Shown here: one piece after another, positions 8,315-16,815 of the stretch
Numbering within the stretch: position 1 is the first letter of the stretch
How the letters are laid out: every line of letters begins with the position of its first letter
Source of the DNA: Candidatus Brocadiaceae bacterium
GTDB lineage: Bacteria; Planctomycetota; Brocadiia; SM23-32
NCBI GenBank assembly: GCA_012728835.1
Contig: JAAYEJ010000026.1
Coordinates: forward strand, 29,099 to 93,098
Direction: 5' to 3'
Length of the DNA stretch: 64,000 nucleotides
Notes under the pieces: model-generated
Databases searched by the model: none
What the model was told of the DNA's origin: nothing
What the model saw: only the letters and a program-made list of their open reading frames with translations
Made by a program: the position numbers and the translations under genes

Positions 8315-11300
8315 TCAGGCCGGCAGCGTCCTTTGCAGGGTCTTCAGGATGGCGGTGGAGACCGCGTTGCGCAGTTCGGGCGTGCCGGCCAGGCCGAACA
8401 GCTCGGTCAGGACGGCCAGCGCCTGCATCCGGTCCGGCAGGAAGACCATGCCCTCCAGGGCGGCCGTCTGGACGCCCGTCGAGTTGCGGTCGAACAGCGA
8501 CCGGCCGGGTGCGTTCAGTGCGGCTCGGAGCAGATCGACGTGCCCCATGCTGCCCAGCGCCCGGGCTACGTAGACGATTCCTTCGTCGACCTCGCCGCCG
8601 CGCCGTGCGCCCGGGCGCCCGGGCTCGATGTCGGGGGGCGCGACCGGGTCGTCCCCGGGCAGCAGGGGGATCTCGATCCGTTCCGTGGGAGGGCCCACCA
8701 GCGCGTCATACAGGACCGCGGCGGCCTGGTCGTCGCCCAGCCTCCGCAGGACAAGGGTGGCACTCCGTCGGGCGGTCAGGGCGGCCTCTCTTCGCACCAG
8801 TTGTGCTGTGCGGCTCCGGGGGCCGGCGGGCACCACTTCGGTCTCGCCGATCAGGAGGTCCCGCATGTTCTGCAGGACGAAGCTCCGAGCGGCATTGGAC
8901 ATGCGCGCGTAGCGGACGGCGATCTCGGGCCCGAAGTCGCGGTGGTTGAAGAGCTGCTCATCCTGGATGGCCACGGCCACGGCCGTGGGGCCGCATTCGA
9001 AGATGTGCTCCACCAGGGCCCACTTGCGCCGCAGGATCCGGATGTCCTCGGCGGTGTCCTCCAGGGAGTACGCCCAGAGCCCCTGGCGTCGCGAGCCGAG
9101 CCGGCTGTACGCCTTCTGCTCGCGCTTCTCCTGGGTGCGGCGGCGCCCGGCCGGCACGCGATCCCTCACTCCGAGGGCGCCCATCCGCACCTCGTCCTCG
9201 ATCCTCTCCTGCTCCCGCATCATCTCGATGGCCTCGGGGGGCATTTCCATCAGCTCCTGGGCTTCCTCGGCGGACACCACCATGTCCACGGCGGCTTCGT
9301 CCTCGACCGTCCGGTCCTGGGTCGGGCGCCGGATCATCCCGGCCACGAAGAGGGCGTAGCCCCGGTCCGACTTGTCCACCCGGCTTCGCGCGGTCTCGAA
9401 GACCCGCTGGCGGCTCTCGTCCGTCAGGGAGCCGGAGACCATGTTGACCAGTTCGAAGAACTGCGGCGACGGGGCCGCCGCCAGGTCGCAGAGCAGACGG
9501 CCCCATGCCTCGCTCGTCTGGCCTGCGGCGGGGAGAATGCCGCGGACTTCCTGCAGCACGTTCGGGCCGCCGCCGTGCAGGGCGACGCGGACGACCGCGT
9601 CGCGCAGTGCATAGTCCAGCGAGTCGTCGGTCATGTCGTCCCGTGCCTGGGTCCGCGTTCCCGAGGCCAGGCGCGAGGCGGGCGCACGGCTCGCGGGTGA
9701 GCCGGGCGCCGACAGGGCCAGGGCCACGTGCTTGAGCAGCAGAAGGGTGTTCCCATCATACGCGCTGGCGCACCGGGCGTAGGCCCTCAGCGCGCTGGCC
9801 TTGAGGCGGTCGCGTGCGTCGGCCAGGCTGGATCCGCCTCCGCCCGGATTCTCGATCAGCCTCTGGAGACGGTCCGTCAGGCGACGCTGCAGGTCGCCGT
9901 TGCCGGTCAGCTCGAACAACTGCTTCTCGGTGCACACGCCGACGATTGTGTCGCAGACCTCCTGGCGGAGGCGCGTCTGCCACCAGGCATTGAGCGTGTC
10001 GTAGTCGGCCACGTCGGTGATGGCGTCGTCGGCCGGCGGCGCTTCGTCCAGCATCTGGTCGAGGCGCGGCAGGAAGTCGGCGTCGCGGGCCCTGCCGAGT
10101 GCGGCCAGAGCCACGAGCCGGCCGTGCAGTTCCGCGGCCACGTCGGCGGTGTTGGCGTAGGTGTCGGCCCGCACGAGGGCCTGTTCCCGGAGGAACTCGA
10201 TGTCCTGCGGGCCGCCGATGGCGGCGATGGTCAGGAACATGGCCCGGACGACTTCTTCGTCCGGACAGGAGTCGATGAGGGTGCGGAGTTCCTGCGCGAT
10301 CGACGCGTCACCGACCCGGGTCAGCAGGCCCAGTGCGTACAGGGCCGGCTTGTCGTCCATCTGCAGGTCGGACGGAATGCGCGGCCTGCCCGCCGGCTCG
10401 GTGAACCCCTCCGGGGCGTATTCGCCGGCCGGCCGACGTGTCTGCGTGCCCGCTGCGGACATCCCGCGCCCGGACCCGCCCCGGGTGCCCCGGGCGCTGC
10501 GTTCGGGGGCGTCGGCCTGCGTTCCTCTGGGCCGGCGCACTCCGGTCTCCGGCTCGGGCATCTCGACGAGGGTCAGCAGTTGCCGGGCATCCGGCGGCTC
10601 GCCGACCTGCATCATCATCCAGGCCGCACCGAGGCGGACCTTCGGGTCCTTGCTTTCTTCCAGCACGGTGCGCAGGTACCCCCCGGCCGCCGGGGAGTCG
10701 ATCCCGGAGTTCCACTGCCATCCGTCCGGCTTCTGGTCCGTGACCAGCCAGTGGCCCCGCACCTGCTTGAGGGTGTCGATCGTTGTGTGATGATAGGTGT
10801 CGAGGAGGGTTCGGATGGACTCGGTGTCGCCCAGTTCGATCAGGGCGGACAGGGCGGCCGGGCTGCCGTGGTTGACGGCCGCCGCTCGCAGGAACGCCCG
10901 TCCGGCCGGGCCGCCGTGCTCGAGCAGGAAGCTCACCGTCTCGGGCGTGCCCTCTCCCCGGGCGACCGCAGTGCCGATGGGCCGCACCAGGAGGAGCGCA
11001 TCCTCCGGCGCGACGGACGGCAGCAGGGCGGGGTAGAGGTCCTGGGCGGACTCCATGAGGCGCGCCAGTTCGGCCATCGCGGCGTGTCCGCCGATCCGCA
11101 CCAGTGCGGCGGCGATCCGGGCCCGGCTCTCGGCGTCGGTGCAGGCGTCGATGGCGGCCGACAGGGCCGGCAGAGTGGCGGGGGCGTCCGTGTCTGCCAG
11201 GAAGCTCAGGATCATCTTGCGGGCATCCTCGCCGGCGCTGCTCAGCGTGTGCGGCAGGTCGTCCAGGGCCTTCGGCCGGCCCGCGATGACGTGTGCCACC

Positions 11301-13588
11301 ACGGCGGCCCAGCGGATCTCCTGGTGCACGGTCGGGGTCTCGGTGTGCTGGAGGGCTTCGGGCGTCCCGATGCTGCCCAGCGACAGCAGGGCGGCGACGA
11401 CGACGTCCACGTCGCTCAGCTCCTGGGTGAGTTCGGCCAGGAAGGCGACCACCTGCGGCGAGGCCACCTGCTCCAGGGAGACCAGGGCCGTGACCTTGCC
11501 GTCGTAGTCCAGGCCGTTCCAGTAGTTGCGCGCGTGCCGGAGCGCCTGGTCGTCCGGGAGGACGGCCAGCATCTTCATCAGCCCGTAGCGGCGCGCCTCT
11601 TCGTCCAGCCTGGGGCTGTTCGGGGCCAGCGGCGACGTCGGCGTGGGGATGGTGATCGGCACGCCGCCGTGCACGCCGGGGGCTGATGAGTAGATCATCT
11701 CCCGTGCGGTCGGCACGTATGCGGTGACGCCCGCGTGGCCTGTCCTCCGCCGGGGCCCGCGCGGGCCCCGGGTTCCGGCGGCCGGCCCCTGATCCTCGAT
11801 CGGTTCCGTCACCTGCTGTTGCGGTCCCGCGACCTCGATCAGGAGATCGGCGCAGTCTCCCGTCAGTGACGTCAGCGCGGGACGGAACCGTTCCCAGTTC
11901 AGGTACAGGTTCGCCGCGCGGTCGGACAGGCCCAGCGCGCGGGCGTTGTCGATCCCTGCGGGCCTGCGGGCCGCGTGGTCGATGCACTGCATCTGCCGGT
12001 CCACCTCGGCCTTCAGGAGGGTCATCTCCTCCCAGTTGGCCTCCAGAGCCCGCCAGGGGGCTGCGAAGTCGCCGCGGGCCTCCTTCTCGACGTCAGCCCG
12101 GGCCTGCCTCCGCGCGCGGGCGGCCAGTTGCCGGTAAGCCCATGCGTCGGCGGCGTCTCCGTGGGCGGTTGCCAGCACGCCCATCAGGCCGTCGGCGAGG
12201 TCCCTGCGCACCACGCAGAAGGTGCCTTCGGTGAACGCGGCGCTCTTGGCCTCGGTGTTGATCCGGAACAGGATCGGGTCCTCCTGGCTGCCCCAGAAGA
12301 CGGCCCCGTCCCCGCTCGCGCCGGCCTCCTGCGTGAGCAGGCCCGAGACGGCCAGGACTCCGGGCGCGACGAGCGCCATCGAGAGCGGGACGTCTGCGGT
12401 GCCCGTCAAGACCAGCCGGCCGGACCGGGCCAGCGTGACCTCGTTCTGCCAGTTGCGCTCGACGGACGTCCCTTCGGCGTCTCCCGTGCCCATCACTGCG
12501 GTGAACAGGTTCTCCAGCTCGGTGAACGAGAGGCCCGGGGCGGCGGCGGGATCGCGGAACGTGACCGTGTAGCCGAGGCCGTCCTGCACGGGCAGCGTGA
12601 TCGCGTGCGTCCCCTCGGTGGAGTTGCCGGCCGGGGCGACGGCGATGCGAACGGAGCCGGCGTCGACCCGGACCACCGGCTGATCGCTCCACCCGAAGGC
12701 CTGCGCGGCGGCGTCGCCGACCTTCACCGTGTGGTCAGAGAGGGTGGCGGACTGGTTCTGCAGGCGGATGGTGGGGCGCAGTCCTTCGAGGAACTGCTTC
12801 TGCTCCGGCGTGACCGCGTGGCCCCGGAAGGTCTCGGTCCGTCCGAGCCTGTCGTTCACCGATGCGCTGCGCGGGGCCAGGCGGGCGGCCCGGATCCAGC
12901 ACAGGTCCGCCTCGGCCGGGAGGTTGTTCTCCCGGCAGAACGCGGCCAGGTCGGCCCAGAGCGTGGCGGCCTTCGTCGCGTCCGATTCGTGGATCTGCCC
13001 GAGCGCGTCACGGAGCCTCGTCCGGTAGGTGCGGACGCTCTCGGCGATCTGCTGTTCCTGCCGGCCCAGCGTGCCGAAGTCCGCCTCGGCCAGTTCGACG
13101 TGCGGGAGGACCTCCACCGGCTCGCCATCGACGGGCTGGGCGGTCTCGGGCTGCTGCTCGCGGGTGGCCAGTTCGGTCTGCTGCTTGCGCTCCTTCAGCA
13201 GGCCGGCCGCCACGACGATCAGGACGACGAGCACGACCAGGCTGACGGCGATGCCGCCGCCGATCAGGAAGGGCGTCCAGTCGCGGACCTTCCGTCGGGT
13301 CACCTGGGTGACCGCACCCGTGCGGATGTCGGCACCGCACTGGGGGCAGATGGCGACCCGGACGCCGAGGGTGGCGCCGCAACTGGGGCATTGCTGGCGG
13401 GCCGGGTGCAGCACCTTTCCCTCCTGGCCGGCGGCCGCCTTGATGTCGCCGAAGTGGTCCTCCTCACCGCTCGGGACCTCCATACCCGCCCCGCATTCGG
13501 GGCACAGGACCGTCTCTCCGGCCTGGTCGTCCGACACTTCGAAGACGGCACCGCATCCCGGCGCGGAACACTTGACTCTCAGGGCCAT
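8315..13588 (-). CDS. Giant membrane-anchored zinc-ribbon/HEAT-repeat protein
   Basis: A 1757-residue protein. Residues 1-35 form a zinc ribbon (C8, C12 in CSAPGC; then CPEC), followed by a second ribbon (CPSCG ... CPQCGADIRTG, about 63-85) and a single membrane helix (FLIGGGIAVSLVVLVVLIVV, about 105-130). After a long linker and a beta-rich stretch, most of the remainder is helical repeats of HEAT type, for example VVAALLSLGSIGTPEAL, ILSFLADTDAPATLPALSAA and ARIAAALVRIGGHAAMAELA. Two Arg/Gly-rich inserts break the repeats. HEAT arrays bind protein partners; no enzyme motif is seen. The ATG at 13588 has GAGGTGGGG upstream and a strong promoter 38 bases away. It precedes the ECF sigma gene, so may share its transcript. 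Confidence 0.82.
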   Translation of the reverse strand: MALRVKCSAPGCGAVFEVSDDQAGETVLCPECGAGMEVPSGEEDHFGDIKAAAGQEGKVLHPARQQCPSCGATLGVRVAICPQCGADIRTGAVTQVTRRKVRDWTPFLIGGGIAVSLVVLVVLIVVAAGLLKERKQQTELATREQQPETAQPVDGEPVEVLPHVELAEADFGTLGRQEQQIAESVRTYRTRLRDALGQIHESDATKAATLWADLAAFCRENNLPAEADLCWIRAARLAPRSASVNDRLGRTETFRGHAVTPEQKQFLEGLRPTIRLQNQSATLSDHTVKVGDAAAQAFGWSDQPVVRVDAGSVRIAVAPAGNSTEGTHAITLPVQDGLGYTVTFRDPAAAPGLSFTELENLFTAVMGTGDAEGTSVERNWQNEVTLARSGRLVLTGTADVPLSMALVAPGVLAVSGLLTQEAGASGDGAVFWGSQEDPILFRINTEAKSAAFTEGTFCVVRRDLADGLMGVLATAHGDAADAWAYRQLAARARRQARADVEKEARGDFAAPWRALEANWEEMTLLKAEVDRQMQCIDHAARRPAGIDNARALGLSDRAANLYLNWERFRPALTSLTGDCADLLIEVAGPQQQVTEPIEDQGPAAGTRGPRGPRRRTGHAGVTAYVPTAREMIYSSAPGVHGGVPITIPTPTSPLAPNSPRLDEEARRYGLMKMLAVLPDDQALRHARNYWNGLDYDGKVTALVSLEQVASPQVVAFLAELTQELSDVDVVVAALLSLGSIGTPEALQHTETPTVHQEIRWAAVVAHVIAGRPKALDDLPHTLSSAGEDARKMILSFLADTDAPATLPALSAAIDACTDAESRARIAAALVRIGGHAAMAELARLMESAQDLYPALLPSVAPEDALLLVRPIGTAVARGEGTPETVSFLLEHGGPAGRAFLRAAAVNHGSPAALSALIELGDTESIRTLLDTYHHTTIDTLKQVRGHWLVTDQKPDGWQWNSGIDSPAAGGYLRTVLEESKDPKVRLGAAWMMMQVGEPPDARQLLTLVEMPEPETGVRRPRGTQADAPERSARGTRGGSGRGMSAAGTQTRRPAGEYAPEGFTEPAGRPRIPSDLQMDDKPALYALGLLTRVGDASIAQELRTLIDSCPDEEVVRAMFLTIAAIGGPQDIEFLREQALVRADTYANTADVAAELHGRLVALAALGRARDADFLPRLDQMLDEAPPADDAITDVADYDTLNAWWQTRLRQEVCDTIVGVCTEKQLFELTGNGDLQRRLTDRLQRLIENPGGGGSSLADARDRLKASALRAYARCASAYDGNTLLLLKHVALALSAPGSPASRAPASRLASGTRTQARDDMTDDSLDYALRDAVVRVALHGGGPNVLQEVRGILPAAGQTSEAWGRLLCDLAAAPSPQFFELVNMVSGSLTDESRQRVFETARSRVDKSDRGYALFVAGMIRRPTQDRTVEDEAAVDMVVSAEEAQELMEMPPEAIEMMREQERIEDEVRMGALGVRDRVPAGRRRTQEKREQKAYSRLGSRRQGLWAYSLEDTAEDIRILRRKWALVEHIFECGPTAVAVAIQDEQLFNHRDFGPEIAVRYARMSNAARSFVLQNMRDLLIGETEVVPAGPRSRTAQLVRREAALTARRSATLVLRRLGDDQAAAVLYDALVGPPTERIEIPLLPGDDPVAPPDIEPGRPGARRGGEVDEGIVYVARALGSMGHVDLLRAALNAPGRSLFDRNSTGVQTAALEGMVFLPDRMQALAVLTELFGLAGTPELRNAVSTAILKTLQRTLPA

Positions 13589-13625
13589 TTTCCCCACCTC
13601 GGAATAAGCATAAATACCCACGGTG

Positions 13626-13654
13626 TTTATAGGTGCAGGAACCCGCGCTGTCAA
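13626..13654 (-). promoter_or_regulatory. Sigma-70-type promoter for the giant HEAT gene
   Basis: Read on the reverse strand, TTGACA (13649-13654) is followed after exactly 17 bases by TATAAA (13626-13631). The -10 ends 38 bases before the ATG at 13588, leaving a short leader. This is one of the best matches to the consensus in the window, implying constitutive transcription of the HEAT gene and perhaps of the sigma/anti-sigma genes after it. Confidence 0.75.
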
Positions 13655-13804
13655 GTGCGGGATTCGCCGAAATGCGGGATTCTCCCACTGAGGGGCCGCC
13701 CCGGCACCCGCCGGCGGTTGGCTGCGCCATGGAGGCCCGCCGCCTTGTGCCCCGGCGGGCCGGGCGTGACGGGGCCGTGATCGCGGCGGGGCCGTTTTTG
13801 CCCA

Positions 13805-13834
13805 TTGACCGGACCGGGGCAAATATGTTATAGT
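13805..13834 (+). promoter_or_regulatory. Sigma-70-type promoter for the DnaJ-like gene
   Basis: TTGACC (13805-13810), an 18-base spacer, and TATAGT (13829-13834). The next gene on this strand starts at 14067, so the transcript would have an unusually long leader of about 225 bases. Confidence 0.6.
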
Positions 13835-13840
13835 ACCATG

Positions 13841-14066
13841 ATCTGGGAAGCCCGGGGGTCGTCTCTGCACCTGCCGCTCCCTCGGAGGGGTTGCGTCGCG
13901 GTATCCGAGCCCCTTCAGTCTGGGATTCCATGGGGGTGCATTCAGCGTTCCTGGTGAACTGAACACGCGCCTCCGGCACTAACTTCAGAGCGTGCGGGTC
14001 GGCACGGACGGCCTGCTCGGATTCGGGCGATTCAGGGTTTACCCGCAATAGAGAAACTTCGTAGCG
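13841..14066 (+). other. Long untranslated leader or unannotated small RNA before the DnaJ-like gene
   Basis: About 225 bases lie between the promoter at 13805-13834 and the ATG at 14067. I see no ORF with coding-like composition. One stem is plausible (AGGGGTT at about 13885 with AGCCCCT about 20 bases later). I looked for SRP RNA, tmRNA, RNase P and 6S hallmarks and did not find convincing ones. Lower GC than neighbours near its 3' end. The role is unknown. Confidence 0.35.
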
Positions 14067-14867
14067 ATGGCCACAACCCAGCAACAGACATACTACGACG
14101 TCCTGGCAGTGCAGCGGACCGCCACCCAACCCGAGATCAAGCGTGCGTTTCGCCGGCTGGCCAAGAAGTACCATCCCGACACGAATCGGGAAGATGACCG
14201 GGCCGCCAAGAAGCTCGAGCGCGTGATCACGGCCTACAGGGTGCTGAGCAACGAGCGCGAGCGCGCCCGGTACGACGTGCTGATGCAGGCGAGCCCCGCC
14301 AATCAGCAGGAGGTCAGGCGCAGCGAGGCCCGCACCCTGCGGGAGTATGCCGAGGACGTGCTTCACAGCCTGCTGGCAGGGCGCGGGCGCCAGGCGCTGA
14401 ACGTATACGACCACCTGGCCGCCCGGGCGGACTTCAGCCTGAAGGAGCACCTGGAGCCGAAGGACTACCTCGATGCGGTGTTCCTCCTGGCCGAGCAGTG
14501 CGAGCGGGCCGGCCGCTTCAAGGAGGCGGCGCGGCTCTACGAGGAACTCTACGAGGCCGAGAAGGACCCGCCGCGCCAGCGTTACTTCTTCGAAGAGGTC
14601 AAGGCGCGCATCAAGAAGCTCTACAGCCGCAAGCTCCCGCGCGACGCCGCCAACGCAGACGAGGAGATCGCCTGCTACGAGCGCATCCTCAAGTTCGACC
14701 TCGACAAGAGCGAGAAGGCGTTCATCCTGAAGAAGATCGCGGAGGTCTACTGCCGGATCGGCGACGAAAAGCAGGCCAAGAGCATCTTCTCCCAGGCCCT
14801 CCGGCTCAAGCCGGGGCTGAAGGGCACCGCGACGATCCGCGAGAGCCTTGGCATGGAAGACGTCTGA
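14067..14867 (+). CDS. J-domain protein with C-terminal TPR-like repeats
   Basis: A 266-residue protein. Residues 6-70 are a J-domain with the HPD motif (KKYHPDTNRE), the site that stimulates DnaK ATPase. It lacks the G/F region and zinc centre of true DnaJ, so it is a specialised co-chaperone. The C-terminal half has TPR-like helices: FLLAEQCERAGRFKEAARLY and AEVYCRIGDEKQAKSIFSQA, ending LRLKPG. These would bind a client or partner. It sits alone between a promoter with a long leader and an intrinsic terminator. The client is unknown. Confidence 0.85.
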   Translation: MATTQQQTYYDVLAVQRTATQPEIKRAFRRLAKKYHPDTNREDDRAAKKLERVITAYRVLSNERERARYDVLMQASPANQQEVRRSEARTLREYAEDVLHSLLAGRGRQALNVYDHLAARADFSLKEHLEPKDYLDAVFLLAEQCERAGRFKEAARLYEELYEAEKDPPRQRYFFEEVKARIKKLYSRKLPRDAANADEEIACYERILKFDLDKSEKAFILKKIAEVYCRIGDEKQAKSIFSQALRLKPGLKGTATIRESLGMEDV

Positions 14868-14893
14868 CGCGCTCCCCGCAGTCGCGAACACGC

Positions 14894-14931
14894 ACGGCCC
14901 GACGGCTCCGCGCCGCCGGGCCGTCTCTTTG
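14894..14931 (+). terminator. Intrinsic terminator after the DnaJ-like gene
   Basis: Thirteen-base arms (ACGGCCCGACGGC / GCCGCCGGGCCGT, one mismatch) around a five-base loop, followed by CTCTTT. It lies 26 bases after the DnaJ-like stop and before rsfS. Confidence 0.6.
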
Positions 14932-15019
14932 GCCGAACCGGTCCGCCGTTTGCCCCGCAGCCGGGCGCACCCTATAATCGGCGGGCGTCCGCACGCGCTC
15001 GAGAATGATGGAGTCACCC

Positions 15020-15397
15020 GTGACGAACCAGGCCGAGGCCCTCGCCTGCACCTGTGCGCACGTGGCCGATGAACGCAAGGCCGAGCAGGTCGTCGTCCTC
15101 CACGTCGAACCCCTGACGTTCGTGTCCGACTACTTCGTGATCGCCACCGGGCTGAACGAGCGGCAGATCGCCGCCATCGCGACGCAGGTCCGCCAGCGGG
15201 CCGCCCGGCTCGGCCACCGCGTCATCGGCGTGGAGGGGGAGGCCGACTGCGGCTGGGTCCTGATCGACCTCGGCGACGTCGTCGTCCACGTCTTCACGAA
15301 AGAGGCGCGGCGGCTCTACGACCTGGAACTGCTCTGGGGCGAGGCGGAACACGTGGACTGGCAGGGCGTCGCGCCGATAGAACCCGCCACGCCCTGA
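15020..15397 (+). CDS. rsfS: Ribosomal silencing factor RsfS
   Basis: RsfS (Iojap family) binds ribosomal protein uL14 and blocks subunit joining when nutrients are scarce. The 125-residue protein has the family core: DERKAEQVVVLHV, then LTFVSDYFVIATGLNERQIAAIA, GVEGEADCGWVLIDLGDVVVHVF and REARRLYDLELLW-like ending. Length is normal. I chose GTG 15020, with GGAG six bases upstream; two ATGs at 15005 and 15008 are in or near frame but have only a weak site, and 15005 would add five residues. It is alone between the DnaJ terminator and the four-helix-bundle gene, without its frequent partner nadD. Confidence 0.92.
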   Translation: MTNQAEALACTCAHVADERKAEQVVVLHVEPLTFVSDYFVIATGLNERQIAAIATQVRQRAARLGHRVIGVEGEADCGWVLIDLGDVVVHVFTKEARRLYDLELLWGEAEHVDWQGVAPIEPATP

Positions 15398-15462
15398 GTC
15401 TGCCCCCCCCGGGTACCTGAGATGGACAGGTTGGCGGCGGGGGCATGGCGGCGCTGACGGCC

Positions 15463-15493
15463 GATCAGACGGATCGGTCGGATCGGACTGATC
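15463..15493. repeat. 31-bp GATC-rich palindromic element, copy A (intergenic)
   Basis: Thirteen-base arms (GATCAGACGGATC / GATCGGACTGATC) flank the spacer GGTCG. Two arm positions are unpaired. It lies 18 bases before the GGAGG of the four-helix-bundle gene. Two further copies of identical length lie within that gene. Confidence 0.8.
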
Positions 15494-15511
15494 ATCGGGG
15501 AGGAGGCGGCG

Positions 15512-16288
15512 ATGGCGCGCAAGCTGCGGCCTGGCGGAGGGTACCGGAACACAGTCAGTTTCCAGGCGGCGACGGTCATCTATGATGCCACGTACTGGTT
15601 TTGCGAGCGGTTTGTCGATCAACGTTCGCGCACTGTAGACCAGATGGTGCAGGCCGCGCGGTCGGGCCGGCAGAACATCGCCGAAGGAAGCCGCGCAGCG
15701 GCGACCTCTTCGCAGACGGAGCTGCGCCTGCTGAACGTGGCGCGTTCCAGCCTGGAGGAACTGCTGCTCGACTACGAGGACTTCCTGCGGCACAGGCGCC
15801 TGGCGCAGTGGGCGCCGGATTCGGCCGAGGCGAAGGCGGTGCGGGATGTGCCGCGCAAGTTCAAGGAGGATCAGTCGGATCGGTCGGATCCGACTGATCT
15901 CACGGCCCTAACGGACGCCCAGCGCTGGGCGCTCTATGCGCCGTGGCTGGAGCATGCGGAAGGAGCCATACGGGCCAATGCGCTCATCTGCCTGATCAAC
16001 CAGGCGAACTACCTGCTCGACCGGCAGATCGCTGCGCTCGAGGAGCAGTTTGTGAAGGAAGGCGGCTACAGTGAGCAACTGGCCACCGCCCGGCTTGCGG
16101 AGCGCAGCCGGGAGCGGGCCGTTGAAGCCGATCAGTCTGATCCGTCGGATCCGCCCGATCCGATCCCGCCGTGCCCCCTCTGCGGCAAGCCCACGGTTCT
16201 GCGCACGGCGCGCACGGGCAAGAACGCCGGACGGCAGTTCTGGGGCTGTTCGGGGTATCCCGACTGCAAGGGCGTGGTGCGCGCGTGA
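15512..16288 (+). CDS. Four-helix-bundle 'suffix' protein with C-terminal topoisomerase-type zinc finger
   Basis: A 258-residue protein. Residues about 15-100 match the S23-like four-helix-bundle family (ATVIYDATYWFCERF, RSGRQNIAEGSRAA, ELRLLNVARSSLEELLLDYEDF), first known from intervening sequences in 23S rRNA genes. It continues with the 'suffix' domain (WALYAPWLEHAEGAIRAN, CLINQANYLLDRQIAALE) and ends in a C4 zinc finger of the type at topoisomerase I tails (CPLCGKPTVLRT...FWGCSGYPDC). Between domains two Asp/Ser-rich linkers, DQSDRSDPTDL and DQSDPSDPPDP, are the in-frame translations of 31-bp palindromes. ATG 15512 has GGAGG upstream. Role unknown; RNA or DNA binding is a reasonable guess from the zinc finger. 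Convergent with leuD with no gap. Confidence 0.88.
   Translation: MARKLRPGGGYRNTVSFQAATVIYDATYWFCERFVDQRSRTVDQMVQAARSGRQNIAEGSRAAATSSQTELRLLNVARSSLEELLLDYEDFLRHRRLAQWAPDSAEAKAVRDVPRKFKEDQSDRSDPTDLTALTDAQRWALYAPWLEHAEGAIRANALICLINQANYLLDRQIAALEEQFVKEGGYSEQLATARLAERSRERAVEADQSDPSDPPDPIPPCPLCGKPTVLRTARTGKNAGRQFWGCSGYPDCKGVVRA
15869..15899. repeat. 31-bp GATC-rich palindromic element, copy B (inside coding sequence)
   Basis: Perfect thirteen-base arms (GATCAGTCGGATC / GATCCGACTGATC) around GGTCG. It begins on a codon boundary of the four-helix-bundle gene and encodes DQSDRSDPTD. Confidence 0.85.
16130..16160. repeat. 31-bp GATC-rich palindromic element, copy C (inside coding sequence)
   Basis: Arms GATCAGTCTGATC / GATCCGCCCGATC around CGTCG; diverged but the same length and layout as copies A and B. 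It also begins on a codon boundary and encodes DQSDPSDPPD just before the zinc finger. Confidence 0.75.
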
Positions 16289-16777
16289 CTACCCGCCGGC
16301 TTCCTTCCTGGCGAAGGCCATGAGGCCGCCGGCGTCGACGATGGCCTGCAGTTCGGGCGAGAAGGGGGGGAAGGCGTAGTTCCTGCCCGTGGAGTGGTTG
16401 ACGATGCGGCCGAGGGCGAAGTTGGCCTCCATCGAGTGGCCGGTCTCCGCCTCGCGCGCCGCCTCGGGGCATTCGGCGATCAGCAGGCCGATGTTGACGG
16501 CGTTGCGGAAGAAGATGCGGGCAAAGGACTCGGCAACGACGCAGTGGATGCCGCATGCCTTGATGGCCAGGGGGGCGTGCTCTCGCGAGGAGCCGCATCC
16601 GAAGTTCCTGCCGGCCACGATGATGTCGCCGAGGTGGACCTTGCGGACGAACTGGGGGTCGACGCCCTCCATGCAGTGGGCGGCCAGCTCCTCCTGGTCG
16701 GTCACGTTCAGGTAACGGGCCGGGATGATCTCGTCGGTGTTGACGTCGTCGCCGAACTTCCAGCACTTGCCTTCCAC
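16289..16777 (-). CDS. leuD: 3-isopropylmalate dehydratase small subunit
   Basis: The 162-residue swivelling subunit of isopropylmalate isomerase (leucine synthesis), archaeal/short type. It shows the family motifs FGDDVNTDEIIPARYL, the GRNFGCGSSREHAP substrate loop and AESFARIFFRNAVNIGL. Length is normal for the short LeuD. It lies 38 bases after the activase gene, and its partner leuC lies upstream of that gene, so the two subunits are split by a 4.2-kb insert but probably share a transcript. The stop abuts the stop of the convergent four-helix-bundle gene. A homoaconitase-like role cannot be excluded from sequence alone. Confidence 0.93.
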   Translation of the reverse strand: MEGKCWKFGDDVNTDEIIPARYLNVTDQEELAAHCMEGVDPQFVRKVHLGDIIVAGRNFGCGSSREHAPLAIKACGIHCVVAESFARIFFRNAVNIGLLIAECPEAAREAETGHSMEANFALGRIVNHSTGRNYAFPPFSPELQAIVDAGGLMAFARKEAGG

Positions 16778-16815
16778 GGTAATGCTCCTCTCAAACGGCG
16801 CTTCAGCGCTCTGCG

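Noticed and set aside
13841..14066. Considered as SRP RNA, 6S RNA, tmRNA or RNase P RNA
   Set aside because: None of the conserved cores of these RNAs is present; left as an unexplained leader.
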